Shown here: positions 5,355 through 5,421 of the stretch, piece after piece | Layout of the letters: the number at the start of each line of letters is the position of its first letter | How positions within the stretch are numbered: position 1 is the first letter of the stretch | Assembly (NCBI GenBank): GCA_937902115.1 | Contig: CALGSR010000264.1 | Coordinates: 1-5,421 of the forward strand | DNA length: 5,421 bases | Reading direction: 5' to 3' | Source: an uncultured Bacillus sp. | GTDB lineage: Bacteria; Bacillota; Bacilli; Bacillales; Cytobacillaceae | The notes under the pieces: generated by a model | What the model was told of the DNA's origin: nothing | The model's input: the letters and a program-made list of their open reading frames with translations, nothing else | The model's database searches: none | Program-made: the position numbers and the translations under genes

Positions 5355-5421
5355 ATGATCAAAATCCAACCTCATACAATCTCTTTAATCGTTGTGATAT
5401 TGTTTGGCTTTGTTTTATTTT
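5355..5421 (+). CDS. N-terminus of a membrane or exported protein, cut by the window edge
   Basis: Twenty-two codons are visible from ATG 5355 (MIKIQPHTISLIVVILFGFV then LF), with no stop before the edge. A hydrophobic stretch begins at residue 9 and looks like a signal anchor or first membrane helix. The weak ribosome binding site GGAAGTGATC (5342-5351) resembles the extended GGAGGTGATC pattern. A GTG at 5346 in the same frame lies within that site and is a less likely start. The gene is separated from subunit I by a terminator and 169 bases, yet in the same direction, so it may or may not belong functionally with the operon. The family cannot be named. Confidence 0.5.
   Translation, partial: MIKIQPHTISLIVVILFGFVLF

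Noticed and set aside
1..5421. tRNA or rRNA genes and CRISPR arrays
   Set aside because: No cloverleaf-like or rRNA sequence and no regularly spaced direct repeats were found on reading both strands.

Overview
The window reads as chromosome of an endospore-forming member of the Bacillaceae. The base composition is AT-rich, ribosome binding sites are strong AAGGAGG-like sequences, and there is a gamma-type small acid-soluble spore protein, the remains of a GerA-type germination receptor gene behind a sigma-G-like promoter, an IS1380-family element, and a small-subunit/CuA/heme-copper oxidase operon of the ba3 (B-family) type. The species cannot be named from the sequence alone.

Left third (1-1680): a sigma-G-like promoter (102-133) leads into the first ~60 codons of a gerA-type germinant receptor A-subunit gene. 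That gene is broken twice: by a one-base frameshift near an A8 run (244-251), and by fusion at 376-384 to the 3' side of a minus-strand IS1380-family transposase gene. The transposase gene is itself frameshifted near 465-474, inside the block that carries the third catalytic acid, and it has lost its last part and the distal end of the element. The element's other end lies near 1553.

Middle (1681-2740): a divergent gamma-type SASP (plus strand) faces a three-helix membrane protein of unknown function (minus strand, own promoter and terminator). A 14-bp perfect palindrome (2709-2737), typical of dispersed REP-like repeats, follows and separates this part from the operon.

Right half (2741-5185): a compact three-gene operon encodes a short single-helix subunit (subunit IIa type), a membrane-anchored CuA subunit II, and a 13-helix heme-copper subunit I. 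An FNR/CRP-like box, AGTGA-N6-TCACT, is centred 41.5 bases before the start predicted from a TATGAT -10 box. This is the class II activation geometry and suggests induction when oxygen is low. Subunit I keeps all six metal-binding histidines, but the position four residues after the first CuB histidine is Asn (N243). True oxygen reductases carry the His-Tyr cross-linked tyrosine there, and cNOR/qNOR carry the FeB-binding glutamate. The best hypothesis is that this is a CuA-dependent nitric oxide reductase, or another non-oxidase heme-copper enzyme, derived from the ba3 family rather than a cytochrome c oxidase. This is the most interesting content of the window.

Right end (5186-5421): a terminator closes the operon, a long imperfect hairpin (5263-5318) follows, and the first 22 codons of a further membrane protein run off the edge.
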